A stretch of 37,582 bases of DNA from Desulfuromonadaceae bacterium (GCA_028687585.1 JAQTZV010000039.1:1-37582); one strand, 5' to 3'. Shown: positions 8,219 to 16,477, counted from the first letter of the stretch. Notes: generated by a model not told the origin, from the letters alone. Made by a program: numbers and translations.

Positions 8219-10276
8219 CTACTCCGCTTTTTTGATGCTGCAGAGCAGGCCCTTCCACTGGGGATAGCCCATGATCGGCTCCCGGCACTGGCAATCGGTC
8301 AGGCGGTTGCAGTTGGCATCCCTGGGCCAGCCATGGGGAACCAGCACCACCCCTTCCATGGTTCGGTCACTCACTTCGGCCTTCATCTTCACCCAACCGC
8401 GATCGGTATCGATAATGACGTCATCAAGGTGTGCCAGGCCGTATTTGGCAGCCGTCTCCGGCCCCATCTCGGCCCGCGGATACGGATCAAGTTTCCGCAT
8501 GGATGTAAGGTTATGCATCTGCGACCCGTTATAATGGATGTAACGGGTACCGGTTGACAGGACCAACGGATATTTGCCTCCCAGTTCCTCCCAGCGGGTC
8601 CCCTGGGGGCTCTTTTCCGGTTCCAGATAGGTCGGCAGCGGGCTGAAACCGACATGCTCGAAGGCATCGCTGTAAATCTCGATCTTGCGGCTCGGTGTGG
8701 CAAAGGAACGCTCATTCAGTTCATAACTCTTCTCCTGATAGAAAGCCCCTTCCGGATGCTCCCGCAGATAGTCAAAGCTCAGACTGCACGGTTCAAGCTC
8801 ATGCGCAACGAGCTCTTCGTCGCTCTTCCAGGGGAACTTCTCACCAAAACCGCACGCCTCGGCCAGCTCCTTATAGAATTCCAGGACGGTCTTGCACTCA
8901 TGGTAGCGCTCCACGACCGGTGGCCGCAACATGAGGTACGGCAGACAGTGGCAGACATTGTAGTTGTACCCCAGCCCCCAGAATTCAAGCTGGTTCGCCG
9001 CTGGAAGCACGTAGTGGGCATGCTCCGCTGTCTCGGTCATGAACAGGTCATAGACCACCAGCAGGTCGAGTTTCTTGAATGCCTCGGTCAGTGCGTTCGA
9101 GTCAGGCATGGTGACCAGCGGGTTGCCTCCTGCCACGATGAAGGCCTTGAGTTTGTCGGGCACGCTTTCGGGTACCATGTTCATGACCGCGTAGGGGCTC
9201 GTCCTGCTCCAGAGTTCGTAAAAGAGCGGGTATTCCTCGGCTCCCAGCGGCTTGCCCTGAACCGGCAGGCTGATATCGGAGAGAGAGAGGCGGGGGCTGA
9301 TCACCCAGCCGCCCGGCACATTGATGTTGCCGGTAATGGACTGCAGGATCGACATGGCGCGGTCGGTCTGGCTGCCGTTGGCCTGCTGGTCCTGGGTGCA
9401 GGTGCCGTGACAGATGCTGGCCCCCCTGGTTCCGGCAAAGAGCCGCGCCAGCGTGCGGATGTCATCGGCCCTGACCTCGGTGATCGCTTCGGCCCATTCG
9501 GGGGTGTACTGCTGGATGTGCGGCACGAGTTTATCGAAGCCGAGGGTCCACTTCTCCACGAACTCGTGATCGTAGAGATCCTCGTTGATGATGACATTGA
9601 TCAGGGCCAGCGCCAGGGCGCCGTCGGTACCGGGGCGGATCGCCATGTACATTTCGGCCTGATCGGCAATGGCGATCTTTCTCGGATCGATGACAACGAC
9701 CTTGGCCCCCTTCTTGAGGTTTTCCTGAATGGCAATCGAGAGGGCAATATCCGATGCGGCAGGGTTATGTCCCCAAAGGATATACAGCTTGGAGTCCATC
9801 TCCTCCACCGGATACTTGCCGAAGGTGATCTGCCGGGAGCGAATCCGCATCCGGAAGCAGATACTCTCCACCGAGAAGAAATTGGGGGTGCCGAAAGCGG
9901 CCTTGAAGCGATGGGTCAGTGATCCCATCTCCAGGTTTTCGACGCCGATTGAACCGCAGAAAAATGCCAGCACCGAGGGATCGAATTCTTCCTTCAGCTC
10001 TTTCAGCTTGGCGGCGATCTCGGAATACGCCTGCTCCCACGAAATCTGCACGAACTTTCCGTCCACCTTCTTCAGCGGATGTTTGAGCCGATCCGGATGG
10101 TAGAGATGCTCGATCATCGCCTGCCCCTTGGCGCAGAGAATCCCCTTGTTCATCGGGTGGGACTCCTGCCCCTTCACCGCGGTCACCTTCCCGCCCTCCA
10201 CCGTTACCTCGACGCCGCAGCTCTGGTAACAGAGACAGCAGGCGGTGAAAAATGTTTTCTTGCCGTTTTCTGACAT
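8219..10276 (-). CDS. Cytoplasmic Mo/W bis-pterin oxidoreductase (DMSO reductase superfamily), copy 1
   Basis: A 685-residue protein. The N-terminal [4Fe-4S] site is C13-x2-C16-x3-C20...C48, followed by KG and the domain opening HPLKKVDGKFVQISWEQA. The protein ligand to the metal is probably Cys140 in VESICFRMR. Later landmarks are LWGHNPAAS, VVIDPRKIAIADQAEMYMAIRPGTDGALALAL, TGNINVPGGW and the C-terminal pterin domain with LSTGTRYIHYN and VPHGWPRDANCNRLTD. There is no twin-arginine signal, so it is cytoplasmic. Size and cysteine positions recall acetylene hydratase, but the residue after the second cluster Cys is Tyr17, not the catalytic Asp, so that reaction is unlikely. RBS GGGAGGATC. A close paralogue lies at 26.8-28.9 kb. 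Substrate unknown. Confidence 0.88.
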   Translation of the reverse strand: MSENGKKTFFTACCLCYQSCGVEVTVEGGKVTAVKGQESHPMNKGILCAKGQAMIEHLYHPDRLKHPLKKVDGKFVQISWEQAYSEIAAKLKELKEEFDPSVLAFFCGSIGVENLEMGSLTHRFKAAFGTPNFFSVESICFRMRIRSRQITFGKYPVEEMDSKLYILWGHNPAASDIALSIAIQENLKKGAKVVVIDPRKIAIADQAEMYMAIRPGTDGALALALINVIINEDLYDHEFVEKWTLGFDKLVPHIQQYTPEWAEAITEVRADDIRTLARLFAGTRGASICHGTCTQDQQANGSQTDRAMSILQSITGNINVPGGWVISPRLSLSDISLPVQGKPLGAEEYPLFYELWSRTSPYAVMNMVPESVPDKLKAFIVAGGNPLVTMPDSNALTEAFKKLDLLVVYDLFMTETAEHAHYVLPAANQLEFWGLGYNYNVCHCLPYLMLRPPVVERYHECKTVLEFYKELAEACGFGEKFPWKSDEELVAHELEPCSLSFDYLREHPEGAFYQEKSYELNERSFATPSRKIEIYSDAFEHVGFSPLPTYLEPEKSPQGTRWEELGGKYPLVLSTGTRYIHYNGSQMHNLTSMRKLDPYPRAEMGPETAAKYGLAHLDDVIIDTDRGWVKMKAEVSDRTMEGVVLVPHGWPRDANCNRLTDCQCREPIMGYPQWKGLLCSIKKAE

Positions 10277-10355
10277 CTTTTGATCCTCCCTTTATTTTTC
10301 CTGTTGAGTTGAGATATGCTTCATAAAACGTTACTATTCAGAAAAATTAATCTCC

Positions 10356-11684
10356 TCAGAACCGATTATCCTTTATCCGCCGTTTTCCGACCCCGGTGGT
10401 CAACCACCCTTCCACGCTGAAAGTGATGCTCCCCACCGTCAGCACCCGCTGCAGAAAGAGGGGAGCGATCTGCTCTGCATGAAAAAGAATGGAGACAACC
10501 TTTCGCGCGACACGCTCCTCCTCCCCTTCGCACACCTGAAGACAAAGATGGAGCTGATCCTGGTCCTCAGTCCTGGTGACCTCGGCCGTAAAATTGAGCA
10601 CCCCTGCCATCGGGAACAGCGCCTCATCCAGCATCGACATGCTGAGACTCATGCCCTGTTGCATTGTCAGCGTTGCCGCAATCCTTCCCTGCACCCGTTC
10701 AAGCCGTTTCAACACAGTTCCGCAGGGACAGGGCTCCGGCAGTATGCGCGCCAGATCACCGGTCCGGTAGCGCACCAGCGGCATCCCCTGCCGGGTAAGG
10801 GTCGTGAAAACCACTTCGCCGGACACGCCCTCCGCCACCGGTTGGCCGGTGTCAGGATCGACAATTTCCGTGTAGAGGTCTGCCTCGCGCAGGTGGTAGC
10901 CATCCCCTGCCAGGCATTCGACCCCTCCCCCCAGCCCGGTCTCCGTCAAACCATAGTGACCAAGCACGTGGCATCCCCAGAGCCGCTCCAGTTCCGCCTT
11001 GATTGCCGCAGGCACGTAATCGGTGGAGAGCAGGACGCTGCTCACCCAGCCATGCGGGATTACCTCACTGCCGGTTCCCCGCGCCAGGGCAAGAATCTGG
11101 GTCGGTATCCCTACCAGACAGGGAGACTCATGGCGGAGAATCTCTGCCCGGGCGGCTGCATAATCCCGCACCGGACCATGAACAACCGGCGTGACTCCGA
11201 TATCTGCCAGCGCCCGTGACAGCAGGTCTCCGACGCTGTCCGGCAGCGCGCCCGGGAGGAAGATGATGACCGTTCTCCCTCGTTCCACCATGGTCTGCAT
11301 GCCATGCCTGAAAAAATCGACCGTCAGCTCCAGATCCGCCGCCGTAAAAAAAAGCCGCTTGGCAGCGCCGGTGGTGCCGGAGGTCTGAAGCGTGACAATT
11401 CTCTCAATCTCATCCTGGGAGGTGCAGAGCAGACGCATTCCTTGCTCCCGGACGTCATCAGGGGTCGTGAACGGGAGTCGCTTGAACGCCGCCAGATCAT
11501 CGACACCACGTTCGCCGATTCCGGCAAACAGCCGGCGATAGAAGGGACTGTTGTGCATCACATTTGAAACAACTTCCTGCAGCTTCCTGAACTGGTACTG
11601 CTCAAGCAGCTGCGGCGTCAGCACCGCTTCCCCCACGGGGAGTACCTGACCGGCAATCCATGTTTCCAGCGGCGTCTTATTCAT
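10356..11684 (-). CDS. AMP-forming CoA ligase, PaaK-like (DVU_1553-type)
   Basis: A 442-residue adenylate-forming enzyme. The ATP-binding A3 motif is LQTSGTTGAAKRLFF, the A5 region is LGHYGLTETGLGGG, the A7 region is VRYRTGDLARILPEPCPCGT, and the C-terminal lysine region is TTGVGKRRIKD. The length and the CPCG motif match phenylacetate-CoA-ligase-like proteins. From memory, NCBI names a family 'DVU_1553 AMP-dependent CoA ligase' found beside the C-GCAxxG-C-C and redox genes seen here. It would activate a carboxylic acid to its CoA ester. Its start overlaps the preceding gene by four bases, so translation is coupled. The acid substrate cannot be read from the sequence. Confidence 0.87.
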   Translation of the reverse strand: MNKTPLETWIAGQVLPVGEAVLTPQLLEQYQFRKLQEVVSNVMHNSPFYRRLFAGIGERGVDDLAAFKRLPFTTPDDVREQGMRLLCTSQDEIERIVTLQTSGTTGAAKRLFFTAADLELTVDFFRHGMQTMVERGRTVIIFLPGALPDSVGDLLSRALADIGVTPVVHGPVRDYAAARAEILRHESPCLVGIPTQILALARGTGSEVIPHGWVSSVLLSTDYVPAAIKAELERLWGCHVLGHYGLTETGLGGGVECLAGDGYHLREADLYTEIVDPDTGQPVAEGVSGEVVFTTLTRQGMPLVRYRTGDLARILPEPCPCGTVLKRLERVQGRIAATLTMQQGMSLSMSMLDEALFPMAGVLNFTAEVTRTEDQDQLHLCLQVCEGEEERVARKVVSILFHAEQIAPLFLQRVLTVGSITFSVEGWLTTGVGKRRIKDNRF

Positions 11685-12148
11685 GGAGACTCCTTGCCGC
11701 CGGCAATGGTCGTCATCGTGTGAAGTTTATCCAACGCTGCAATCATCAGCAGGGTGCAGGCCCGCTTGTCGGGGCTGACGGCAAGAATGTCCGCACAGCT
11801 GTTCCCGCTGCAGGAGTGCCTGTCTTTAAGCGTAACGGAGAACCAGCCGTACAGCTCATCGAGCAGCAGTGCCAGCAGAGGATCCTGCCGTTCCCGCTCC
11901 GGATCATTGCCGAGCGAAAGTGATAACGCACATGCCGCCCCGGTGAGTACGCCACAGGTTCCGTCCGGGTTGCCGCCGCCGAAGCAGAGAGCCGCCATGG
12001 CCCGTACCAGATCAGGGTTTTCCCGCCCGAGGGAGTTGAGAGCCAGCTTGACAATGATCTGGCTGCAGCATAAGCCGCTCTGCCGGAGAGACAGGATATC
12101 GAGATAGGGGCCATCCAGCTGGATTATGTGGGCATTATTGTCGTTCAT
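11681..12148 (-). CDS. C-GCAxxG-C-C family protein (DVU_1555-type)
   Basis: A 155-residue protein with the cysteine signature of the C_GCAxxG_C_C family: GLCCSQIIVKLAL, then LCFGGGNPDGTCGVLTGAACALSL, and HSCSGNSCADI near the C-terminus. The family is cytoplasmic, thought to bind metal or a redox centre, and has no firm biochemical role. RBS AAGGAG sits seven bases before ATG. It lies between the zinc-ribbon protein (17-base gap) and the CoA ligase (ATGA overlap). I recall this trio near the mop aldehyde oxidoreductase of Desulfovibrio vulgaris, suggesting a shared role with Mo/W enzymes. Confidence 0.85.
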   Translation of the reverse strand: MNDNNAHIIQLDGPYLDILSLRQSGLCCSQIIVKLALNSLGRENPDLVRAMAALCFGGGNPDGTCGVLTGAACALSLSLGNDPERERQDPLLALLLDELYGWFSVTLKDRHSCSGNSCADILAVSPDKRACTLLMIAALDKLHTMTTIAGGKESP

Positions 12149-12165
12149 CGTGCTCCTTGCTGCCG

Positions 12166-12648
12166 TTACTTGTCTTCAAGCATGCGCTCGGCCAGAGCCA
12201 TTTTGGTAACCGCCTGCTCCTCGCTGACCAGTACCCGCTGGCAGGCCGGGCAGGCAGGCAGATCAACCGCAAAGGTCTCATCCATGTAGGCCAGTTTGAC
12301 GATTGCCAACTCCAGGGGTAGCTCGCAGACGGCGCAGCGCCAGCCGGTTTCCGCTGCAGTTTTTTTCGAGGGCATATTGAAACCCTGGTGTATCTTCATG
12401 CGATGGGAGTAGGCATTATGAATGCGAAAACCCTCCCCTTCCGGCTGATACTCCACCCAGTAGGTAACCTTGGACGGGGTGAAATATGCCAGGCGATGAC
12501 CGGCAGCGTCATGCGTATGAAACTGTCTGCCGTTTTCGGCAAATGAGATCACCGTGCGGAGATCTTCTTCCCTGATTCCCCGCTCTTCGAGCAGCTTCCG
12601 TACCTCTGGGGATATCTGCAGGAGCGTGCTGTCGTCATCACTTGTCAT
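12166..12648 (-). CDS. DVU_1557-type redox protein with C-terminal four-cysteine ribbon
   Basis: A 160-residue soluble protein. The N-terminal half (LLEERGIREEDLRTVISFAE, YFTPSKVTYWVEYQ, RIHNAYSHRMKI) is a compact alpha/beta region. The C-terminal half holds CAVC and CPAC about 37 residues apart, a treble-clef or rubredoxin-like knuckle for Zn or Fe. I recall this as the 'DVU_1557 family redox protein'. It is the first gene of operon 1, placed after the Moco-riboswitch-like leader and its terminator, so its expression should follow that control. Whether it carries electrons or simply binds zinc is not decided by sequence. Confidence 0.82.
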   Translation of the reverse strand: MTSDDDSTLLQISPEVRKLLEERGIREEDLRTVISFAENGRQFHTHDAAGHRLAYFTPSKVTYWVEYQPEGEGFRIHNAYSHRMKIHQGFNMPSKKTAAETGWRCAVCELPLELAIVKLAYMDETFAVDLPACPACQRVLVSEEQAVTKMALAERMLEDK

Positions 12649-12723
12649 AGAGTCGTGCCTCCGGTTTTAATTGATGCATCTTCGGTCATATTCCGGGGTT
12701 TGGCAACCGTGTTCGCTCATCAA

Positions 12724-12755
12724 TAAAAAAGGGCCTTCCTTGAAAAGAAAGACCC
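12724..12755 (-). terminator. Rho-independent terminator in the operon-1 leader
   Basis: On the minus-strand RNA, AGGGUCUUUCUU pairs fully (with G-U pairs) to AAGGAAGGCCCU around a short loop and is followed by UUUUUUAUUG. On the plus strand the same bases have mismatches, so it is oriented for minus-strand transcription. It lies between the riboswitch-like RNA and the first gene of operon 1, the position expected of an expression platform. Confidence 0.75.
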
Positions 12756-12785
12756 TGTTACGCAGCGGAATAATAGCCGGGAAGC

Positions 12786-12884
12786 GGGTCTCCTTTTCAA
12801 AGGGAAGGCATCGCTGTTTCCGGCGAAACCCAAGGGCCGGTCACCTTGAGGAAAACCTGTTAGGCACTGCGGCTCGGAGATGTT
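12786..12884 (-). ncRNA. Moco-riboswitch-like RNA (molybdenum/tungsten cofactor)
   Basis: The minus-strand RNA contains CUCCGAGCCGCAGUGCC, then AGGUUUUCC, AAGGUGACCGG, CGCCGG, and ACAGCGAUGCCUUCCC. These are the conserved blocks I recall for the Moco RNA motif. A closing stem forms between UCUCC (12876-12880) and GGAGA (12789-12793); inner stems include ACCGG with CCGG and CAAGG with CCUUG. It lies 140-240 bases upstream of an operon whose products include a bis-pterin Mo/W enzyme, and a terminator hairpin follows, so an OFF-type transcription switch is likely. Whether it senses Mo or W cofactor is not clear. Recognition is by eye; a covariance-model search would settle it. Confidence 0.82.
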
Positions 12885-12908
12885 TATATTCACATGTCAT
12901 GTTATTAA

Positions 12909-12926
12909 AAGCACGTACCATGCCAA
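12909..12926 (-). promoter_or_regulatory. Candidate sigma-54 (-24/-12) promoter for operon 1
   Basis: The minus strand reads TTGGCATGGTACGTGCT, with GG and GC separated by exactly 10 bases. It departs from TTGGCAC-N5-TTGCT only in the last base of the -24 box and first of the -12 box. Initiation would fall near 12899, just ahead of the riboswitch-like RNA. Confidence 0.55.
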
Positions 12927-13538
12927 TAACCGGCACATAGGAATGATAAGGGAGTTCCGCCTGACAGACGCACGTTTACCGGTAGAAACGACCACCTATT
13001 ACAACGGGAACAACACCAATCATGACAACTCTTCTGTCCGGCAATAATACAGTTGCATGTTTTCCGGACAGTCCCGGCAGATCAGCCCTCTCTTTTCCCT
13101 CAGAAGAGCGTTACAATCGAGGAGGAGAACGGGTCACCCCCGCCGTCCTCCTACACCACCGTACGTACGGTTCCGTAAGCGATGTGGCAGTTTCTCAAGC
13201 AAACCGGAGGTTGGAAATAAGGGGCGGTGCAGATCTGGAACTGAAGAAGATTTCAGTCGGATGCAGCATTATCCGGTTAGATAATTGCAAGCCATGAGAA
13301 GCATGTTTTTAGCCCCCCTCCTGTATTCGCTTAAAAGCGCCTACTTTTGGTAAGGAGTACCCTCTGGGGCATAAAGTGCTGGGGGTGGTCAGGTTTTGGC
13401 ATTTGACTTCGCTTTTATCCTTAAGACTGATGAGAATCAAAGGCAACCACCCCTAACCCCTCCTTGAAAGAAAGGAGGGGGACAAAGTGCAAAAACCAAA
13501 CCGGACAACACTGTATGCAAGTAACAAAGAGATAAAAT
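12927..13538. other. Intergenic stretch with repeat-like debris
   Basis: No convincing gene. It holds the perfect 14-base palindrome ACCGTACGTACGGT (13158-13171). A GC-rich hairpin, CCCCTCCTT with AAGGAGGGG (13457-13480), lies in text that looks like dispersed intergenic repeats. Short frames of 75-91 codons around 13.02-13.30 kb have no RBS and no recognisable motif. The stretch separates the leader of operon 1 from the plus-strand NHL gene and probably contains remains of a mobile element. Confidence 0.35.
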
Positions 13539-13590
13539 AGGGGTCAAGTCTCAACTTCTGACATTTGTCAATAGTTGAGACTTGACCCCT
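13539..13590. repeat. Inverted repeat with 18-base arms (REP/RAYT-like)
   Basis: AGGGGTCAAGTCTCAACT (13539-13556) is the exact reverse complement of 13573-13590. The 16-base loop itself contains TGACA-TT-TGTCA, so a nested stem is possible. I recall 'GGGGTCAAGTCTCAAC' type ends flanking REP-associated tyrosine transposases in related bacteria, but no transposase is present. It may act as a hairpin between the intergenic debris and the NHL gene. Confidence 0.65.
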
Positions 13591-13676
13591 CGGATATCCA
13601 CTAACATAATAAAGAAAATAGTCCTGATGCTGATATGTCTTATCGCTCTAACAACAGAGACGGGAGGAGTCTATCT

Positions 13677-15293
13677 ATGTCTAAATGCAGAAGCGGATTA
13701 AGGTTTTTATTGCTGATCATAGTTGTGCTCACAGTCGGTGTGGCGATATTGACGCATCCGGTGCTTGCTGCGGATACGACCGACGCTGCTATGAAGGATT
13801 ATGAGGCGACTATCCGTAAGGCCGAAAACTACTTTTCGGTCGGTAATTATTTTGAAGCGGTCCTCAGTTATGAGCGTGCCCGACGGGTCGCCTATAATAG
13901 TAAGCTTCGGACAGACGCTGATGCGCTCGAAAAGAAGTTGGCCCAGGCCCGTGATGCGCGTGACGGCAAACTGCCGGTCGGCCGGTCTCAATCTTCACCT
14001 GGATCAATACCGCAGAAGGCAGGAACTGGCCCGGCTGGCGGTTCTGTTTTTGCCGAGCTGACAACTTCGCGCGGCAGCGTTCCCTGGGTCCTGACAGCCC
14101 GCGACGTGCCGAAGGATAACAAACAAAACTTTGGGCCGTATGATCCCGCATCACGCTGGAACATCTCTAATCCGTTTCTTCGGCATGATGCCCGTTTCTT
14201 CAGTAACATCTGGAACGTGGCCTGCACTGCGGACGGGACCATCTATCTCGGCGCGGAAAGTGTCGTTCCGGCAGAAGAATTCCGGCGCATGCCGCGGGCA
14301 AACCGAGACTGGTATGCCGACAACGGCTGGGGGATGTGGCGTATTGCGCCAGACGGGCGAATTACCGCTTTTGCCGTGCGCGCCTATGGCAATCAGCCTG
14401 GCTGGAGAAACATAACTGCCAGATGTAATGTGGGTATCGATGTGGCTGATATTCTCCCGAACAATTGGGGAGGCATGGTTGTGACCCCAAACGGAGATGT
14501 GCTGGTCAGCGACTTCAATCTGCACCTTATCCTGAAGCTGCGTAAGGATGGTTTTGTTGAACATTTCGCCGGAGGGGGACCTCAGGCATGTATCTATGAC
14601 CGTTACAAGACGCCGCAGCAGTCTGGCTATCGAGACGGTCCGGCAAAACAGGCCCTGTTTGACCAGCCATACGGACTGGCACTCGAAAAAGACGGCAGCG
14701 TTCTGGTGGCCGATTCTGGCAATTGTGCGCTGCGCAGAATCGACACCAGCGGTAATGTAACGACAGTCTACCGTGGCTGTTCGGCTTCCGAGACCAGGAA
14801 AAAAGATCCGGGGGAACGGATCGTCTATCAATTCGTCGCAATAGACCGCGAAGGCCGGCCGCTGGTTGGCGGCCCGTATGTTTTGCCTGGAAAAGAGGTT
14901 TATGGAAATATCTACCGTTTTGGCTCTGACGGACGTATTGAGCAGCTTCTGGCTGGCCGCCGGATCAGTCCCAGGACGTCACAGCAGCTTGTCGGACTGA
15001 TGGGGGGTTTTATTGTTCTCCCTGATGGAAGACTGATTATGACCGACGGCGAGGATTCGGACAGCCGGATATTGGAAGTGAAAAACGGGAGGGTGGAGAA
15101 GATCGCCGGCGTAGGCGGGGTAGACATGAATAACAGTGACATTGATGGCTCGATGGCCAAAGCGCGCATGTATGCTCCCGGTGAAATGTGCGTAAGCGCA
15201 GACGGATCCATCTTCGTCAAATCGCGTCATCGGCTGCGCCCGGTGCGCAGGATCGATACGGCGAAAAAAACTGTCAGTACCTGGGCATATTAA
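13677..15293 (+). CDS. Exported NHL-repeat protein with N-terminal helical (TPR-like) region
   Basis: A 538-residue protein. The start at MSKCRSGL was chosen because GGGAGGAG lies nine bases upstream; the frame extends to 13635 without an RBS. A signal peptide or anchor (LRFLLLIIVVLTVGVAIL, then HPVLAAD) precedes a helical stretch, EATIRKAENYFSVGNYFEAV then LSYERARRVAY, resembling a single TPR. After a Gly/Ser linker come several NHL/SMP-30-like blades: ILPNNWGGMVVTPNGDVLVS, DQPYGLALEKDGSVLVADSG, RRIDTSGNVTTVY, FVAIDREGRPLVGG and MCVSADGSIFVKS. Such propellers bind ligands or partners outside the cytoplasm. The gene stands alone, with vapBC convergent downstream. Function unknown. Confidence 0.8.
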   Translation: MSKCRSGLRFLLLIIVVLTVGVAILTHPVLAADTTDAAMKDYEATIRKAENYFSVGNYFEAVLSYERARRVAYNSKLRTDADALEKKLAQARDARDGKLPVGRSQSSPGSIPQKAGTGPAGGSVFAELTTSRGSVPWVLTARDVPKDNKQNFGPYDPASRWNISNPFLRHDARFFSNIWNVACTADGTIYLGAESVVPAEEFRRMPRANRDWYADNGWGMWRIAPDGRITAFAVRAYGNQPGWRNITARCNVGIDVADILPNNWGGMVVTPNGDVLVSDFNLHLILKLRKDGFVEHFAGGGPQACIYDRYKTPQQSGYRDGPAKQALFDQPYGLALEKDGSVLVADSGNCALRRIDTSGNVTTVYRGCSASETRKKDPGERIVYQFVAIDREGRPLVGGPYVLPGKEVYGNIYRFGSDGRIEQLLAGRRISPRTSQQLVGLMGGFIVLPDGRLIMTDGEDSDSRILEVKNGRVEKIAGVGGVDMNNSDIDGSMAKARMYAPGEMCVSADGSIFVKSRHRLRPVRRIDTAKKTVSTWAY

Positions 15294-15718
15294 ATCAGCA
15301 AACAATGCGATGAGGTCGTGCACGGCATTGCCCGATTAACCGGCTGCAGATAGAATAAACAAGATAGAACTTTTTAATTATGTTGGCGAAACTTTAACAT
15401 ACTTGGGAAAAGACATGGTGATTATCGCGCTCCCTGTATTCTTCGGAGGCTGCTTTCGCATAACTGATGCAGCTAAAGGGTGAGTACATCAAAATGTAAG
15501 ATATAACGGTAATGACAGCAAGTCAGCAACTTACTAGCAAAGCTTGGAAGCCTTATTTTTTTAGCATAGGGAACTTTTTTGCCGTTGACAGCAGCCTTTT
15601 AATGGGTGGCCCTTCTTGATAGCCCTGTTGCGGAATTTGCCAGAAATTGCATAACTCCCGCATGGACGCGGACGCGATGAACCCGCGCCGTTCACGCGAC
15701 AAACGCTGGTCGCAAAAA
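15294..15718. other. Gene-free stretch downstream of the NHL gene
   Basis: About 425 bases. A minus-strand frame (15553-15738) encodes 61 residues including MRELCNFWQIPQQGYQEGPP, but it overlaps the end of vapC, has no RBS and no recognised domain. I treat it as a remnant or chance frame. GCTTGGAAGC followed by CTTATTTTTTT (15542-15560) may be a weak plus-strand terminator. Nothing else was seen. Confidence 0.35.
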
Positions 15719-16120
15719 TCAGGCAAGCCAATCGACAATATTAAGGGCGGGAATACGTATGAATTCCCGGGTATTATTTGTTACTAGAGGAATTCCTAAC
15801 GAAACGGCATGAGCAGCAATCAGCATATCCATAGAACCAATTGGTGTACCGGCTTTTTCAAGGGTAGCTCGAATATTGCCATAAACGTGAGCTGCTTCTT
15901 CATCGAACGAAACAACTTCTAAAGGTGTAATGAACTCATCAAGGGCTTTGGTATTTTTTTCTTGATGTGAACTCTTGGCAACTCCATAGCGCAGCTCTGA
16001 AAGCGTAATGGAAGATATACCTATATCGCCGATCTGATATTCAAGAAAACGCTTCAACACGGCATCTGGTTGTTGCTTGACAATGTAAATGCAGATATTT
16101 GTGTCGAGCATCAGCTTCAT
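15719..16120 (-). CDS. vapC: VapC-type PIN-domain toxin ribonuclease
   Basis: A 133-residue PIN-domain protein. The acidic catalytic set is visible: Asp6 in MLDTNIC, Glu42 in TLSELRYG, and Asp98 in GSMDMLIAAHA, with a C-terminal LVTNNTREFIRIPALNIVDW. VapC toxins cut specific tRNA or rRNA sites using Mg2+ and are held inactive by VapB. Its ATG follows the stop of vapB directly, the usual antitoxin-toxin order. Length is normal and all catalytic residues are present, so it should be active. It is placed between operon 3 and the NHL gene and seems unrelated to them. Confidence 0.92.
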   Translation of the reverse strand: MKLMLDTNICIYIVKQQPDAVLKRFLEYQIGDIGISSITLSELRYGVAKSSHQEKNTKALDEFITPLEVVSFDEEAAHVYGNIRATLEKAGTPIGSMDMLIAAHAVSLGIPLVTNNTREFIRIPALNIVDWLA

Positions 16121-16347
16121 CAGAAACTCTCCCGTTTATCCAGTTCAGGCTGCACACGATCACCCATGAAATCGCTGGAAAACTTTTTAAGACTTCCAAA
16201 TAAGGAATTCCATGAATCGATCCGTGGAATCAACTGTACGACATTGCCGGTCTTTTTAATAAATACTTCAGTGTCATCAAAACGAAACTCTTTGGGCAGT
16301 CTGACTGCCTGGCTTTGCCCATTTTGAAATAGTTTTGCCGTTTTCAT
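16120..16347 (-). CDS. vapB: VapB-type antitoxin (AbrB/SpoVT fold)
   Basis: A 75-residue antitoxin. The N-terminal MKTAKLFQNGQSQAVRLPKE and FRFDDTEVFIKKTGNVVQLIP form the swapped-hairpin AbrB DNA-binding fold. The C-terminal WNSLFGSLKKFSSDFMGDR would wrap the VapC toxin. RBS GGAGGT lies about seven bases before ATG. An AT-rich palindrome sits immediately upstream and is the probable autoregulatory operator. Its stop overlaps the start of vapC by one base, so the two are translationally coupled. Confidence 0.92.
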   Translation of the reverse strand: MKTAKLFQNGQSQAVRLPKEFRFDDTEVFIKKTGNVVQLIPRIDSWNSLFGSLKKFSSDFMGDRVQPELDKRESF

Positions 16348-16363
16348 GATCTACCTCCGAAAT

Positions 16364-16386
16364 AATATATACTGTTAATATATATT
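16364..16386 (-). promoter_or_regulatory. Putative VapB/VapBC operator
   Basis: AATATATA and TATATATT are separated by seven bases, ending 17 bases upstream of the vapB start codon. Imperfect palindromes at this place are the usual binding site for VapBC autorepression. No binding data; inferred from symmetry and position. Confidence 0.55.
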
Positions 16387-16477
16387 CGTGGATTTGCATT
16401 TGACAAGTAATATTTCGGCAACGAGGAGATGAGCAAACAACGGTAAGGTTTCCGGACAACAAGAGCGGCTCAACAAT

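Noticed and set aside
8654..9922. A 422-codon open frame on the plus strand
   Set aside because: Antisense to the well-supported Mo/W oxidoreductase, no domain, no start signal.
8219..10276. Acetylene hydratase
   Set aside because: Size and cysteine spacing are close, but the catalytic Asp position is Tyr and the rest of the sequence differs.
13120..13210. Possible 3' end of a group II intron (ACGTACGGTTC)
   Set aside because: Only a short string resembles the end of such introns; no domain V hairpin and no reverse transcriptase frame nearby.
15553..15738. A 61-codon frame after vapC
   Set aside because: Overlaps the vapC end, lacks an RBS and has no recognised family; kept only as a possible remnant.
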